From: Aldrovandia affinis
Taxonomy: Eukaryota > Chordata > Actinopteri > Notacanthiformes > Halosauridae
Length of the DNA: 64,000 bases
Direction of reading: 5' to 3'
NCBI GenBank assembly: GCA_029706075.1
Contig: JAINUG010000304.1
Coordinates: forward strand, 259,001-323,000
Shown here: positions 45,292-55,738 of the stretch, piece after piece
Numbering within the stretch: position 1 is the stretch's first letter
Layout: each line of letters starts with the position of its first letter
Translations under genes and position numbers: made by a program
Notes under the pieces: generated by a model
What the model saw: the letters and a program-made list of their open reading frames with translations, nothing else
Database searches by the model: none
Told to the model about the DNA's origin: nothing

Positions 45292-45870
45292 AGGCCATAA
45301 GGTGAACCCGTTTTTCGTTTCATCTCGTTCCCATCAAACCCGACTACATACGTTTTACTTCATAAAAAAGATCTATTGGTGTTGAGTGAGAAAATAAAAC
45401 TTCTACTCGTGGAATCCTGCAGTTATTTTATAATCAGTGTTTAAATTCGGCACTAGTACGTCCTGGGCGTAATCAGAGTTTGTTCACGAGTGGTGAGGCG
45501 GCCGTCACGTGATCCCGCTAGACCAATAAGGTGGCCGCTTTTTGGAACTAGCTTCCAAGATGTCTGCCTCCATGTCGTTAACAAGCAGTAGCGAAGATGA
45601 TGGAAATCCTGCCAAAAGTCCTCCGAAAGTGCGCAAAAGGGATTATAAACAGTACTTTATGCATGTCACGTCCATAAAGAATGAAGAGGCAAAAGGTGAA
45701 CTAAGAAAAAGTGCCTCGAACGTGATTTGTTTTCACACCTGGGCACTAGCCTACTTTTTAAATGCATTTTCCATAGACAACATCTGTATCCTGCAGTTTA
45801 GTTTTTTTGTCACGACCCATAAATGTATAGCCTACTACCCTGATCCTTCCTCTTAGCAGATATTGTAGGT
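45292..45870 (+). mobile_element. TIR element with conserved short ORF, copy 1 (truncated)
   Basis: Begins 'aggccataaggtgaacc' and is nearly identical to copy 2 (55739-56566) for about 580 bp. It is cut where the foldback element starts. ORF at 45542-45856 starts in a non-AUG context; the first ATG (45560) gives MSASMSLTSSSEDDGNPAKS. An internal AAAAG|GTGAAC is a plausible donor. Confidence 0.75.
45560..45692 (+). CDS. Putative transposon-encoded first exon, copy 1
   Basis: An acidic Ser-rich start followed by a basic patch (PPKVRKRDYKQ) and HVTSIKNEEAK, ending at the donor AAAAG|GTGAAC. Function unknown. The same exon occurs at 56009 with three synonymous differences and a YF/CY change. It may be the 5' exon of a transposase whose remaining exons are absent. 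Confidence 0.4.
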
Positions 45871-45888
45871 ATGTTACAATTCCTGTGC

Positions 45889-46440
45889 GCAGCAGTGGTC
45901 TAGATGTGCCTGTGTCCCTGTGCGAGCGATTACGAGAGACTATGGCCGACTATGGCCGTACCCCAAAAATGCAGGCTTTTCAAGGACTGTCAGGGTTTTT
46001 TTCACCATATGTCAGACTCGTGTTTAGTGCTTTCAAAATGATATATCGCAAGTTCAGAACTAAATAAAAGGTATCCAGGACGGTCTCATATTCCGGGTCA
46101 AAAATATTGCATTTCGCATCGACAGATTTCAATAAAATTTCACCAGAAACAAGATAAAATGTTAAATCAACGTCCTGGATACCTTTTATTTAGTCCTGAA
46201 CTTGCGATATATCATTTTGAAAGCACTAAACACGAGTCTGACTCTGAAGTGTAGCGTATGACCAAACCGAGCAATGTTTAATCAAATTTCGGAAACAAGA
46301 TAGAGGATTGAGTTTTCAACTATGTTATATCGCAGACATATGGTGAAAAAAACCCAGACAGCCCTTGAAAAGCCTGCATTTTTGGGGTACGTAATCGCTC
46401 GCACAGGGACACAGGCACATCTAGACCGACGCTGCGCACG
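45889..46440. mobile_element. Large foldback (inverted-repeat) element
   Basis: Outer arms are inverted copies: 'ggtctagatgtgcctgtgtc' with 'cctgtgcgagcgattac' at left and 'gtaatcgctcgcacagggac' with 'acaggcacatctagacc' at right. The inner arms continue through 'gatatatcgcaagttcag' and 'cctggatacc' to a loop near 46.1-46.16 kb. Arm differences are mostly short indels. No coding sequence. Confidence 0.85.
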
Positions 46441-46559
46441 ATTCTAAGAGTAGGAGTGCTGATCTAGGATCAGTTTAGCCTTTTAGCCCATAATGGATAT
46501 GGTTAGGATATGGACAGGGGAAAACTGATCCTAGATCAGCACTCCTACTCTTAGAATCT
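46441..46559. mobile_element. Foldback MITE
   Basis: Arms 'gattctaagagtaggagtgc' / 'gcactcctactcttagaatc', both extending into 'tgatctaggatcagttt'. The loop is about 45 bp. It directly abuts the larger foldback element. Confidence 0.85.
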
Positions 46560-47260
46560 TTGTACATAGGGCCCCAGGTCTTATGAGAGTAGGTGCCTTT
46601 TTGGTTATATTATTATTATTATTATTGTTACTTATGTTTCTTGAAAATAATGTGATGCACCGTGCAAATAGTTAATACTAAGGTTGGGGGCAATTCACTT
46701 CTATTAAGTCAATAAAGAAAAATCTAAATTGAAAATCAATTAATGATTTGGAAAAATCCTCATAGAGCATTGAGGACATTTTTCAATTAATTCACAGATT
46801 TGTGTTTCATTTCCTCAGTTGGCTGAATTGAATTGACAGAATTACAATTAATTTCCTGAATTCGCTTCAGTCCTGGTGGCTGATGCAAATGTTTTGTTAT
46901 TGACTTTGATCCAGAGTCAGTGTCCATTAATGCCACACCAGGAGGAGCCGTGGATGTTTTCAGTAAATGAGTTTCGCTTCTTACCTCCGCTGTGTTTGTT
47001 CTTACTGATTGTCTGGTCATGACTTGTGTGTTCATGAGAGAAGCTCGCTTTCAAAATGAAATGAGAACGTAATTGGATGTGGAAAGTGAAAATATAAACT
47101 ATACTGACAGGCAGGTCATTCCAGTCTCAGACGTGCAGCTGGCCTCATCACATCACACAAATTAGCCCCAGTAATGCAACACAAATGCTAACCATATTAT
47201 TTCATGTTTACCCATCACCTGGTGTGACAGTACATATTATTTTGTAGCAATATTAGGTTG
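46560..47260. other. Intergenic DNA
   Basis: AT-rich, with a short (ATT)n at 46605. No gene recognised. Confidence 0.45.
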
Positions 47261-47261
47261 C

Positions 47262-47420
47262 CAAGCGCACAGGGTGGTGTAACGGTAAAGGCACTCACCC
47301 GGAGTGCAGGTTGTCCACTGCGGCCAGGGTTGGATTGCAGGGGTGACGATTGGCTGTCTGCCCCAGAGGGAGGAGGGAGAGGGGAGGGAATGAGCATGAG
47401 CCACAGTGCAATTATGTGTT
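47262..47420 (+). repeat. tRNA-derived SINE, eroded, akin to 24002
   Basis: 'gggtggtgtaacggtaaagg' then 'gccagggttggattgcagg' and 'gacgattggctgtctgcccc' match the head and 'aattggctgtccgcctc' body region of the 24002 element, with decay. Confidence 0.55.
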
Positions 47421-48151
47421 GTATTATGGCATGTGTTTATCAACACCAACCACTTTGCATAGGTAATGGTTTAGGATAATTCACGAGAAGGAATACAAAT
47501 TAAAACCTATCAAAAATACGAGTCCATATTCCTTCCTAAGATACTTAGAGCTGAAAAAATTGTAAATTATCTTCTTTTGTGAAATTGAAGGTTTGCAAAC
47601 AGCTTCAAGGAACCTGCAGAGCTTTCAGCCATTATGATATGGCCGTTAGAAAACCAGAAGAATCACAATAAAAGGAAAGCATGCTGGTTCCATAGTGTTG
47701 ACAAAAACACCAGAGTGATAGAAATACTGTGAATGTATCATGAAAGAACTGAGGAGGTGGATAGATAATCATACAGCTCAAACTAAATGTGCCTGGATAA
47801 TATATCCCCCCCCCCCAAAGCGAGAGGAACCAAAGCAGAGCACGTTTGTGCTAGGGTAGGTTTACGCCACAGCGACTCAAGGCAACATGCTGCTCTGCTG
47901 TCGTGCATGCATGGCGTTCGACTCCTTTCTGCCCCAGAGGCCACTGCTGCCACAGCCTTTCAGAGCCCCACACCTCTCCCGCCAACGTGGAACCCAGACA
48001 ACAGGCAGGATCATACAATCCCCTTCCCCTTCAGTGGAGCTTCTGGGATGCGGGCAGTGATAGTGGAAGATACCACTGGTTTGTGGTTTGTCCAGGACCG
48101 TGTGTGGGGCAAGCAGCCATTTTGATTTCTGTATTCTCTGGCCATAAAAGT
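47421..48151. other. Intergenic DNA
   Basis: No feature recognised; the open frames at 47787-48175 have no family resemblance. Confidence 0.4.
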
Positions 48152-48299
48152 GGTTCTGTGTGGCTCAGGAGGTAGAGCGTGGCCTTGGCAATGTTTAGAT
48201 TGTGGGTTCAATTCCCACGACCACATATACTGAAAAATGTATGCATTCATTACTGTAAGTCCCTTCGGATAAAAGCATCTGCTAAATGGCATATATTAG
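48152..48299 (+). repeat. tRNA-derived SINE (same family as 298)
   Basis: A box 'gtggctcaggaggtagagc', B box 'gggttcaattccc', tail 'gtaagtcccttcggataaaa' and 'gcatctgctaaatggcatat'. More complete than the copy at 298. Confidence 0.8.
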
Positions 48300-48721
48300 C
48301 CAGGGGAAAAAATCAAGGACATTATTACCTTGGTGGAGAGCCAAAAGCTGAAAGTCCCCACAGGGAAGGTCAAGGTAGAAGGCCACACCTCCATATCCAT
48401 ACATAAAATAAATATATAATATAAAATAAAAATAAATATATTTAACCATTTTGAGTGAATAACAGATATGCAGCTGATTGGGTGAGACTGGAATATTGCT
48501 GCTGGCTTAGCTTGAATGTGGGCATAACCCTAGGCAATTTTAGGAGCCACACTTTTACTGTGAAATATCCAGATATAATGGATTGTTTTTCTTTCGGAAG
48601 AAAGAAAATCATACTTCGCAATTCAATTTCCCTGGCTGTTAATGTGCTGTAATAATGACAGTGTGAGGTTATTTCCGTTCTAAATAACTAAGCTTCTCTC
48701 TCAATGCTCCTCACCACCCCT

Positions 48722-48947
48722 ACACACACATGCATGCACACGCATGCACACACACATTCATACACACACACACACACACACACACATCCACACTCACACT
48801 TACACACATGTGCACGTGCACATACACATACACCCCCCACACACACTCATACACAGATGCACGCACTCTCATGCACACACGCACATCCACCCTCACACTC
48901 ATACACACACCCACATCCACACTCACTCTCATACACTCACACCTGCA

Positions 48948-48980
<33 letters not shown>

Positions 48981-48982
48981 CT
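48722..48982. repeat. CA-rich microsatellite block
   Basis: Compound CACACA/CATGCA/CACTCA repeat. His/Thr frames on all phases are artefacts. Confidence 0.93.
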
Positions 48983-49604
48983 TTTAAACTATTCTTCATT
49001 GACTTAGGTCACAAGAATAATGCAGCAGTATGTATGGGTTCTGTGCAAGTCACACATGCCATCACTGATCGGTTCAGAGAGCTCCAGAGAACGAGTCGCC
49101 CATTTGGCAGGCAGGTTTGGATCCTCATCGCTTCGGCTTCAGATGAAGTCGCCCTAACGAGCCGCTTAAAATGGGAAAAAATCGAACTATTCAATGACCC
49201 AGACAGGGCTATTCCGCTGTATATCCATGAGTATTGAAATCATTTCTGCCTTTCAGTAAAACCCAATATTGTCACATATAGTTATGAGAATGGATACAGA
49301 AATACCAAAATGATGTTGGAATGTGAGTTTCTGGTACCTTGACATTTAACAGTATTGCTGTTTTTTTTAAATCCTACATATATCAAACAATTATTTTCTA
49401 ATTTCTTATTTTCAAATATATTATTTTTCTAACAAATTTTTACATTTATGTTAAGAAATGCACACATTACTTCTGGTTACACCTCACACAAAACGTTTAT
49501 TCACTAAGCATTTATGAAGCGTGGATATCACCTTTCTTAACATGGCATAATATCTCAGTTACAACTCTTTAATGAAGTATGTCTAAACATGATCTGTAAA
49601 ACAG
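48983..49604. other. Single-copy-looking DNA
   Basis: An open frame of about 80 codons runs from the CA repeat to a TGA at 49237. It has balanced composition but no recognisable family or splice context. The rest is AT-rich. Confidence 0.3.
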
Positions 49605-49756
49605 GTTGTAGCAGGGTGGCAGGGGTGGCCACCATGCCAGGTGATGAGTGGATGAAAGACCAAACAAAGGAATCCGGAGGCAGGGGCCCATGGGAAGAGC
49701 TGAGGAGAATATTTCTCTGATGTGAGTGGTGTGGGGAGCCAGACCATCACTGGTCT

Positions 49757-50332
49757 GTGTGCCTAGTGCGGGATATCCACTGGTGCGGAAGTTGCGAAAG
49801 GGATGGTCATCATTGGCACCACTGTCCAGAACCAATGAATGGGACTGTCCGCCAGCTTCTTCTGTCCCTAACTGAGGAGGAGAAGAAGGGAGGCCGGCGA
49901 CAGCAGGGCGCGATGGGCCCTCAGGGAGGCCGACAACAGCAGGGTGCGATGGGCTCTCATGGAGGCCGGCAACAACAGGGCGCGATGGGCCCTCAGGGAG
50001 GCCGGCAGGGAGGCCAGCAGCAGCACATGACCAGGGGCCCTCATGGAGGCCGGCGACAGCAGGGCGCGATGGGCCCTCATGGAGGCCGGCAACAGCAGGG
50101 CACGATGGGCCTTCAGGGAGGCTGGCAGGAGCCAGTGGTGAGGGGCCCCCAGGGAGGCCAGCAGCAGCATGTGACCAGGGGCCCTCAGGGAGGCAGGGCG
50201 CGATGGGCCCTCAGGGAGGCTGGCGACAGCAGGGCGCGATGGGTCCTCAGGGAGGCCGGCGATAGCAGGTTGCACTTTTATTTTTTTTTTTATGACGAAA
50301 AGAAAGTGCCACAAGATGAAGAGGCTGACTAA
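49757..50332 (+). pseudogene. Zinc-knuckle/minisatellite ORF, module 1 (5' broken)
   Basis: Holds the second knuckle only in frame from its start (CGSCERDGHHWHHC), then EEEKKGGRRQQGAMGPQGG repeats and the tail KKVPQDEEAD. Upstream, the Trp codon before the first knuckle (TGG in module 2) is TGA here, so the leader and first knuckle are cut off. The leader is also replaced by the LTR-like piece at 49671. Confidence 0.6.
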
Positions 50333-50408
50333 GCCCAGAGCCTGGGAGTGACCCCGGGAGGGCCAGGCTGTTTCCTGGGAGGACCTGCAGGCCTGCCCAG
50401 AAGAGTGG

Positions 50409-51065
50409 ATGGCAGACCTTCTTGATCTGGCGGCGGGCTTTGCCTGGGCAGAAGAACCTATGGGTGAGAAGGAGGTGCTGGAGCCCCTTCTCTGGCCCCA
50501 GCACTGCCTGTCCTTTGCTGTTCTAGTGGACCTTCCATTGGAGGAATCCGGAGGCAGGGGCCCATGGGAAGAGCTGAGGAGAATTTTTCTCTGGTGTGAG
50601 TGGTGTGGGGAGCCAGACCATCACTGGTCTGTGTGCCCAGTGCAGGATATCCACTGGTGCGGAAGTTGCGAAAGGGATGGTCATCATTGGCACCACTGTC
50701 TAGAACCAATGAATGGGACTGTCCACCAGATTCTTCTCTCCCTAACTGAGGGGGAGAGGAAGGGAGGCCGGCAACAGCAGGGCGCGATGGGCAGCAGCAG
50801 CAGCAGCAGGGGCCCAGGGAGGCAGGGAGGCCGCCGACAGCAGGGCGCGATGGGTCCTCAGGGAGGCCATGGAGGGCGACAGCAGGCAGCTGATGCACGC
50901 GACCTCAGGGAGGCCGGCAACATCAGGGCGCGATGGGCCCTCAGGGAGGCCAGCGACAGCAGGGCGCGATGGGTCCTCAGGGAGGCTGGCAACAGCAGGG
51001 TGCGGAATAATTTTTTGTTTTTAAATGACAAAAAGAAAGTGCCACAAGGTGAAGAGGCTGACTAA
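50409..51065 (+). CDS. Zinc-knuckle protein with Gly/Gln repeat, module 2 (intact frame)
   Basis: An uninterrupted 218-codon frame from ATG. Residues 1-60 form an acidic/hydrophobic leader (MADLLDLAAGFAWAEEPMGE). Two knuckles of form CX2CX4HX4C follow: CEWCGEPDHHWSVC and CGSCERDGHHWHHC, the nucleic-acid-binding motif of retroviral Gag-type proteins. Then a repeat section, part of which changes from the GGRQQQGAMG phase to the REAGDSRARW phase, and the tail KKKVPQGEEAD. Function unknown. A Gag-like piece of a retroelement is the likeliest origin, but no pol is near. Confidence 0.45.
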   Translation: MADLLDLAAGFAWAEEPMGEKEVLEPLLWPQHCLSFAVLVDLPLEESGGRGPWEELRRIFLWCEWCGEPDHHWSVCPVQDIHWCGSCERDGHHWHHCLEPMNGTVHQILLSLTEGERKGGRQQQGAMGSSSSSRGPGRQGGRRQQGAMGPQGGHGGRQQAADARDLREAGNIRARWALREASDSRARWVLREAGNSRVRNNFLFLNDKKKVPQGEEAD

Positions 51066-51141
51066 GCCCAGAGCCTGGGAGTGGCCCCGGGAGGGCCAGG
51101 CTGTTTCCTGGGAGGACCTGCAGGCCTGCCCAGAAGAGTAG

Positions 51142-51393
51142 ATGGCAGACCTTCTTGACCTAGCGGCAGGCTTTGCCCGGGCAGAAGAGCCTATGGGTGG
51201 GAAGGAGGTGCTGGAGCCCCTTCTCTGGCCCCAGCACTGCCTGTACTTTGCTGTTCCACTGGACCTTCCATTGGGTGTGAGTAGTGTGGGGAGCCAGACC
51301 ATCACTGGTCTGTGTGCCCAGTGCGGGATATCCACTGGTGCGGAAGTTGCAAAAGGGATGGTCGTCATTGGCACCACTGTCCAGAACCAATGA
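51142..51393 (+). pseudogene. Zinc-knuckle module 3 (frameshifted)
   Basis: The leader MADLLDLAAGFARAEEPMGG is intact. Compared with module 2, a 52-bp segment before the first knuckle is deleted, so both knuckles are out of frame. The following array (51442-52795) is the longest of the three. Confidence 0.65.
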
Positions 51394-52863
51394 ATGGGAC
51401 TGTCCACCAGCTTCTTGTCTCCCTAACTAAGGAGGAGAGATAGGGAGGCCGGCGACAGCAGGGCGCGATGGGCCCTCATGGAGGCCGGCTACAGCAGGGT
51501 GCGATGGGCCCTCATGGAGGTCGGCAACAACAGGGCGCGATGGGCCCTCGCTGGCAGGAGCCAGTGGTGAGGGGACCCCAGGGAGGCCAGCGACAGCAGG
51601 GTGCGATGGGTCCTCAGGGAGGGCGGCGACAACAGGGTGCGATGGGCCCCCAGGGAGGCCAGCGACAGCAGGGTGCGATGGTCCTCAGGGAGGCCGGCGA
51701 CAGCAGGGCCCTCAGGGAGGCAAGCAGGAGCCAGTGGTGAGGAGCCCCCAGGGAGGCCAGCAGCAGCACGTGACCAGGGGCGCTCAGGGAGGCCGGCAAC
51801 AGCAGGGCGCGATGGGCCCTCAGGGAGGCCGGCAACAGCAGGGCAGGCAATGGGCCCTCAGGGAGGCCGGCAGGAGCCAGTGGTGATGGGAGCCCTCAGG
51901 GAGGCCAGCAGCAGCACGTGACCAGGGGGCCCTCAGGAGGCCAGCGACAGCAGGCGTGATGGGTCCTCAGGAGGCTGGCGACAGCAGGGTGGGCGGCCAA
52001 TGGGTCCTCAGGGAGGCCGGCGACAGCAGGGTGCGATGGGCCCTCAGGGAGGCTGGCGACAGCAGGGTGCGATGGGCCCTCAGGGAGGCCGGCAGAAGCC
52101 AGTGGTGAGGGGCCCCCAGGGAGGCCAGCAGCAGCACGTGACATGCGGCCCTCAGGGAGGCCGGCGACAGCAGGGTGTGATGGGCCCTCAGGGAGGCCGG
52201 CAGGAGCCAGCGGCGGGGGCTCTCAGGAAGGCTGGCGACAGCAGGGCGTGATGGGCCCTTAGGGAGGCCGGCAGAAGCCAGTGGTGAGGGGCCCTCAGGG
52301 AGGCCGGCGACAGCAAGGCGCAATGGGCCCTCAGGGAGGCCGGCGACAGCAGGGTGCGATGGGCCCTCAGGGAGGCCGGCAGGAGCCAGCGGCGAGGGGC
52401 TCTCAGGAAGGCTGGCGACAGCAGGGCGTGATGGGCCCTTAGGGAGGCCGGCAGAAGCCAGTGGTGAGGGGCCCTCAGGGAGGCCAGCAGCAGCACGTGA
52501 CAGGGTGCGATGGGCCCTCAGGGGAGGCCAGCGGCGACACCAGGCGCGCAGGGCGTGATGGGCCCCCCTCAGGACATGCGGCCCTCAGGGAGGCCGGCAC
52601 ACAGCATGGGGGCGCAACAGATGGGCGCCTCAGGGAGGCCGGCAACAGCAGGGCGCGATGGGCCCTTAGGGAGGCCGGCAGGAGCCAGTGGTGAGGAGCC
52701 CCCAGGGAGGCCAGCAGCAGCACGTGACCAGCGGCCCTCAGCGAGGCTGGCGACAGCAGGGCGCAATGGGTCCTCAGGGAGGCCGGCATATGGGATATGG
52801 GAACGGATGGTATTGAGAACATTACAGAAGAAAACAAAAGCTTTTTTATCTATAAGAGATATT

Positions 52864-55199
52864 GGGCCCTATTTTCGTGCCGGCGCTAAGCGGTGTTATG
52901 CCCTAACGCAGGCGAATTGCCAGTTTCGTCTGTCGCAAACGTAATATTTATCCGCCGAGTTTGGCAATTTCGTAGTGCGCAATGAAGGCGTTTGCACAAC
53001 TATGGGCTGGGCAGCGCAATGTGACTATGAAAACAGTCAGCGCTATGCAATTTGGTGTCAAGTAATGCGTTTGCATTAACGTCCAACTAGACCACCTCTT
53101 AACGCAAACGCTGCCGCTCTGTGCAATTTTGTGACTTTATTGATGCGCACATATGAACATAAGGTTATCTGAAATCACATGATAATGTTTTGTGGCAGTG
53201 ACGTGCGGTGAGGTCAATGGCTGGGGAGGCACTGGATAGTAACAGCCAGATTTAGGCCTACACACACACATGAACCCGATAGAGGCAGCTTAAATTCACC
53301 AGTCAATTGGCAGGTTGCGCAATGACTATTGGTTAGGCGACCGTATCTATGATTAAAACGAAAAAAATTAAGGTTAGATATAACGTTTTCCATTTTTGCA
53401 GCCCATATGATGTATAGATATTAAGGATGAACGAAACGAGAGTAATAAAACTAAGGGGAGTTGTAGCCGCAGTGCATTTTTTTGCAGCAGCTGTAATTTT
53501 TTTGGCTAGAGCTAGCTAACATAGAGGGATAGCGAGCGTCACCAATTACGTGGGCTCAAGATCGCCCCCCTCAGTGCGGCAGATGTAATTTCTGCCTCAC
53601 CTGGTGCTTTTTCATTGCAGTTTTATGACGAGACCAGCGAGCCTAAATATCTTATACACATACGTGAAATAAGTTACCTAGGCTATGGAAGGCGAGGACA
53701 TGTAATGAAGGGGTCTACAAACATTACATTGATGACATACAGAGAGATAGTAACAGGCACGCGCTTGTTGCCCGTGCTCCAACCAGTTTCTAAGGGGTTG
53801 CGCAGTCAGAGGGCAGGCAGGGCTAGTCGCTGCAGCACCTCTCGTATCTCCCTGTATTTGCAGCTGAGCTCCGCAAATTTGGCGATTTTGACTATAAAAA
53901 ATGATTGGAATCATACAGAAATGACATTTATAGCACAGATCAGTGGAGAAATCTTAATATTTATTTTATTTTATTATGATGTTTTTTTAACTTTTCGTAG
54001 CAGCTATTTTCATTGGAGTATGACAGGTGAGGTTCTGCCTCCCCTGCCCGCACGTCCATGTTTTGTGGATATTGTGAATATCCCCCCACGTTGAGGCAAA
54101 TTGTCCAATCCATGGGTAACTTGTAAGCCTAATAAATTAAGCTAAAAACTATTTCACCACAGCTTGTGGTTATTCAATGCACGGACATGAAAGACTGAAG
54201 CCAGCAGGCCATCCTTCGCCAACGTTCAGTAAGACACACCTGTTAAATAAATATGTTTGTATGCACATTGTTTTTCTTATGTGAAAGGGTTTTATTCTTT
54301 CCATTTGCACTACATAAAATGCGATAGGCGATATGCGAAGGCGATACCGTGAGCGATACCCTGGGTTTGGTAGCCGGTGTTTGCCAGACGGCTATCAGTT
54401 TGGCTGTACATGCAGTTTCTTCCAGTCTTGTCCAACATGCAAATTATTGTATTACTTTTCCTACACCCGACAGCCAGCAGAGAACTAAACAGGATTTTTA
54501 TACGCAATGTGGATTCCCTGGGGTCTGCACACATGTGCATCTGATCACGGTATCATTTATGTGAATCGGAAGGGGGTCCACTCCATTAATATCCAGGTGG
54601 TTTGTGATGCACACTCCAGGGTGACACATGTAGGCCTACTGCATGACGAACAGAAATGAAACAGGCCTAGTTGCAGTTGTGAGTTTGTTATTTATTGCTT
54701 TCAATTTAACAATTACATTAAGTTAGAAGAAAAGAAACGTTGTTTTTTTAAGTTGGAAAGCCTACAAATAAGGAAAAAAAGAGATGGTAAAATAAAACAC
54801 TTTCTTTTAACAATGTAGGTCTCAAAATATAAACTCAAATCATGGAAATAACAAATTAATGTGCACCTTATAAATTCCGCACCTCCCGAGAAGCGCTCCT
54901 GGCGCAGCGCGCAAAACTCATCCATGTCAGGAATTTGCCAATTTGCTATAGCATTAGCGTACTGATATTTAAAGGGATGGAAAATAGGTGTTCGGATTGG
55001 CCATTATGAAACCAAACCCCCACCACACCCACATGTATTTTTTCAAAGTTAATCCAATCTCTTTTACAACTGCGCCGGTGATGCGCTATCGTCCTAAATC
55101 ACGAAATTACCGAAATTGCGTTAGACACGCCCTAAAGCGCCACCTTCTTCGCTTTGCGTCTGTGTTACGACACCGTCCTAATTCACCAAAATAGGGCCC
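52864..55199. mobile_element. TIR transposon with 3-bp ATT duplication (Harbinger-like), non-coding
   Basis: Inverted ends 'gggccctattttcgtg' and 'caccaaaatagggccc', flanked by ATT at 52861-52863 and 55200-55202. A 3-bp duplication points to PIF/Harbinger-type integration. Subterminal sequence is rich in GCGCxAA-type short motifs. No transposase was recognised. Another element (53196-54060) is nested inside. Confidence 0.7.
53196..54060. mobile_element. Nested hAT-type element with perfect 8-bp duplication
   Basis: Starts 'cagtgacgtgcggtgagg' and ends with the inverted 'cctgcccgcacgtccatg'. The octamer ttttgtgg is present at 53188-53195 and again at 54061-54068. 865 bp, no transposase recognised. 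Confidence 0.85.
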
Positions 55200-55202
55200 A
55201 TT

Positions 55203-55738
55203 ACATACTTAACAATATTATACCATCCTCCAATTGTTAAAGTTTACGGTAAAAAGAGATTTAAAAAGTGAAGGTAATAAAGATTTGCTTTGCTGCCAGG
55301 TGTATTCATAAATTGATTGTAAACAATAGTGGAAAATGTGTGAATAAAAATAACAGCCTACCTCTCGGATTTTGGCTTGAATATTCGCTTTGGTTTTAAT
55401 ATCCATGTCAAATGTCTTAAGAATGTTCAGGAATAAAACAGGCAACTCAGAAGATGTTTTCAGGATAATGTTTCCTGGACAATTTGTCTGCATTTATATC
55501 ATTCTGAGAAACACATGCAATCCGCTGTGATGTCACGTTTGTCAACTGTGACATCATAATCTGAACTCAACTCTGCTCACGCCTTGTGGTTTTGTTTTGA
55601 CAACACAATTTTAATACCAACAATGGTAACTGTAGTGACACCAGCTTGGCCCCGCCCCTTTGTAGATCCAGCAGAAAATAACTGAACATTCCAATCAGCA
55701 TCATAAACAGGCAGCTGAGAGAGAACCCAGAGATTCTA
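55203..55738. other. Intergenic DNA between two elements
   Basis: No gene recognised. Confidence 0.4.

Larger units (their letters stand above)
49605..52795 (+). repeat. Cluster of zinc-knuckle modules fused to 36-bp coding minisatellites
   Basis: Three tandem modules (about 49672-50334, 50395-51065, 51130-51450 onward) share a leader (ADLLDLAAGF...EEPMG), two CCHC knuckles, a linker and a GC-rich array of 36-bp units. The array units encode 12-residue variants: GGRQQQGAMGPQ, GGRQEPVVRGPQ and GGQQQHVTRGPQ. Arrays occupy about 49886-50270, 50765-51003 and 51442-52795. Modules 1 and 2 end in the same tail (KKVPQ then EEAD and stop). The left edge abuts a short inverted LTR-like piece (49605-49671). 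Confidence 0.85.

Noticed and set aside
48704..49237. A 177-codon frame ending in a non-repetitive 80-residue part
   Set aside because: The first half is CA repeat. The second half has no recognisable family or splice evidence, so it was left as unassigned.
49868..52837. Minus-strand Ala/Leu/Arg-rich frames over the zinc-knuckle cluster
   Set aside because: The motifs with known meaning (CCHC knuckles, shared tail) are on the plus strand; the minus frames follow from the 36-bp period.
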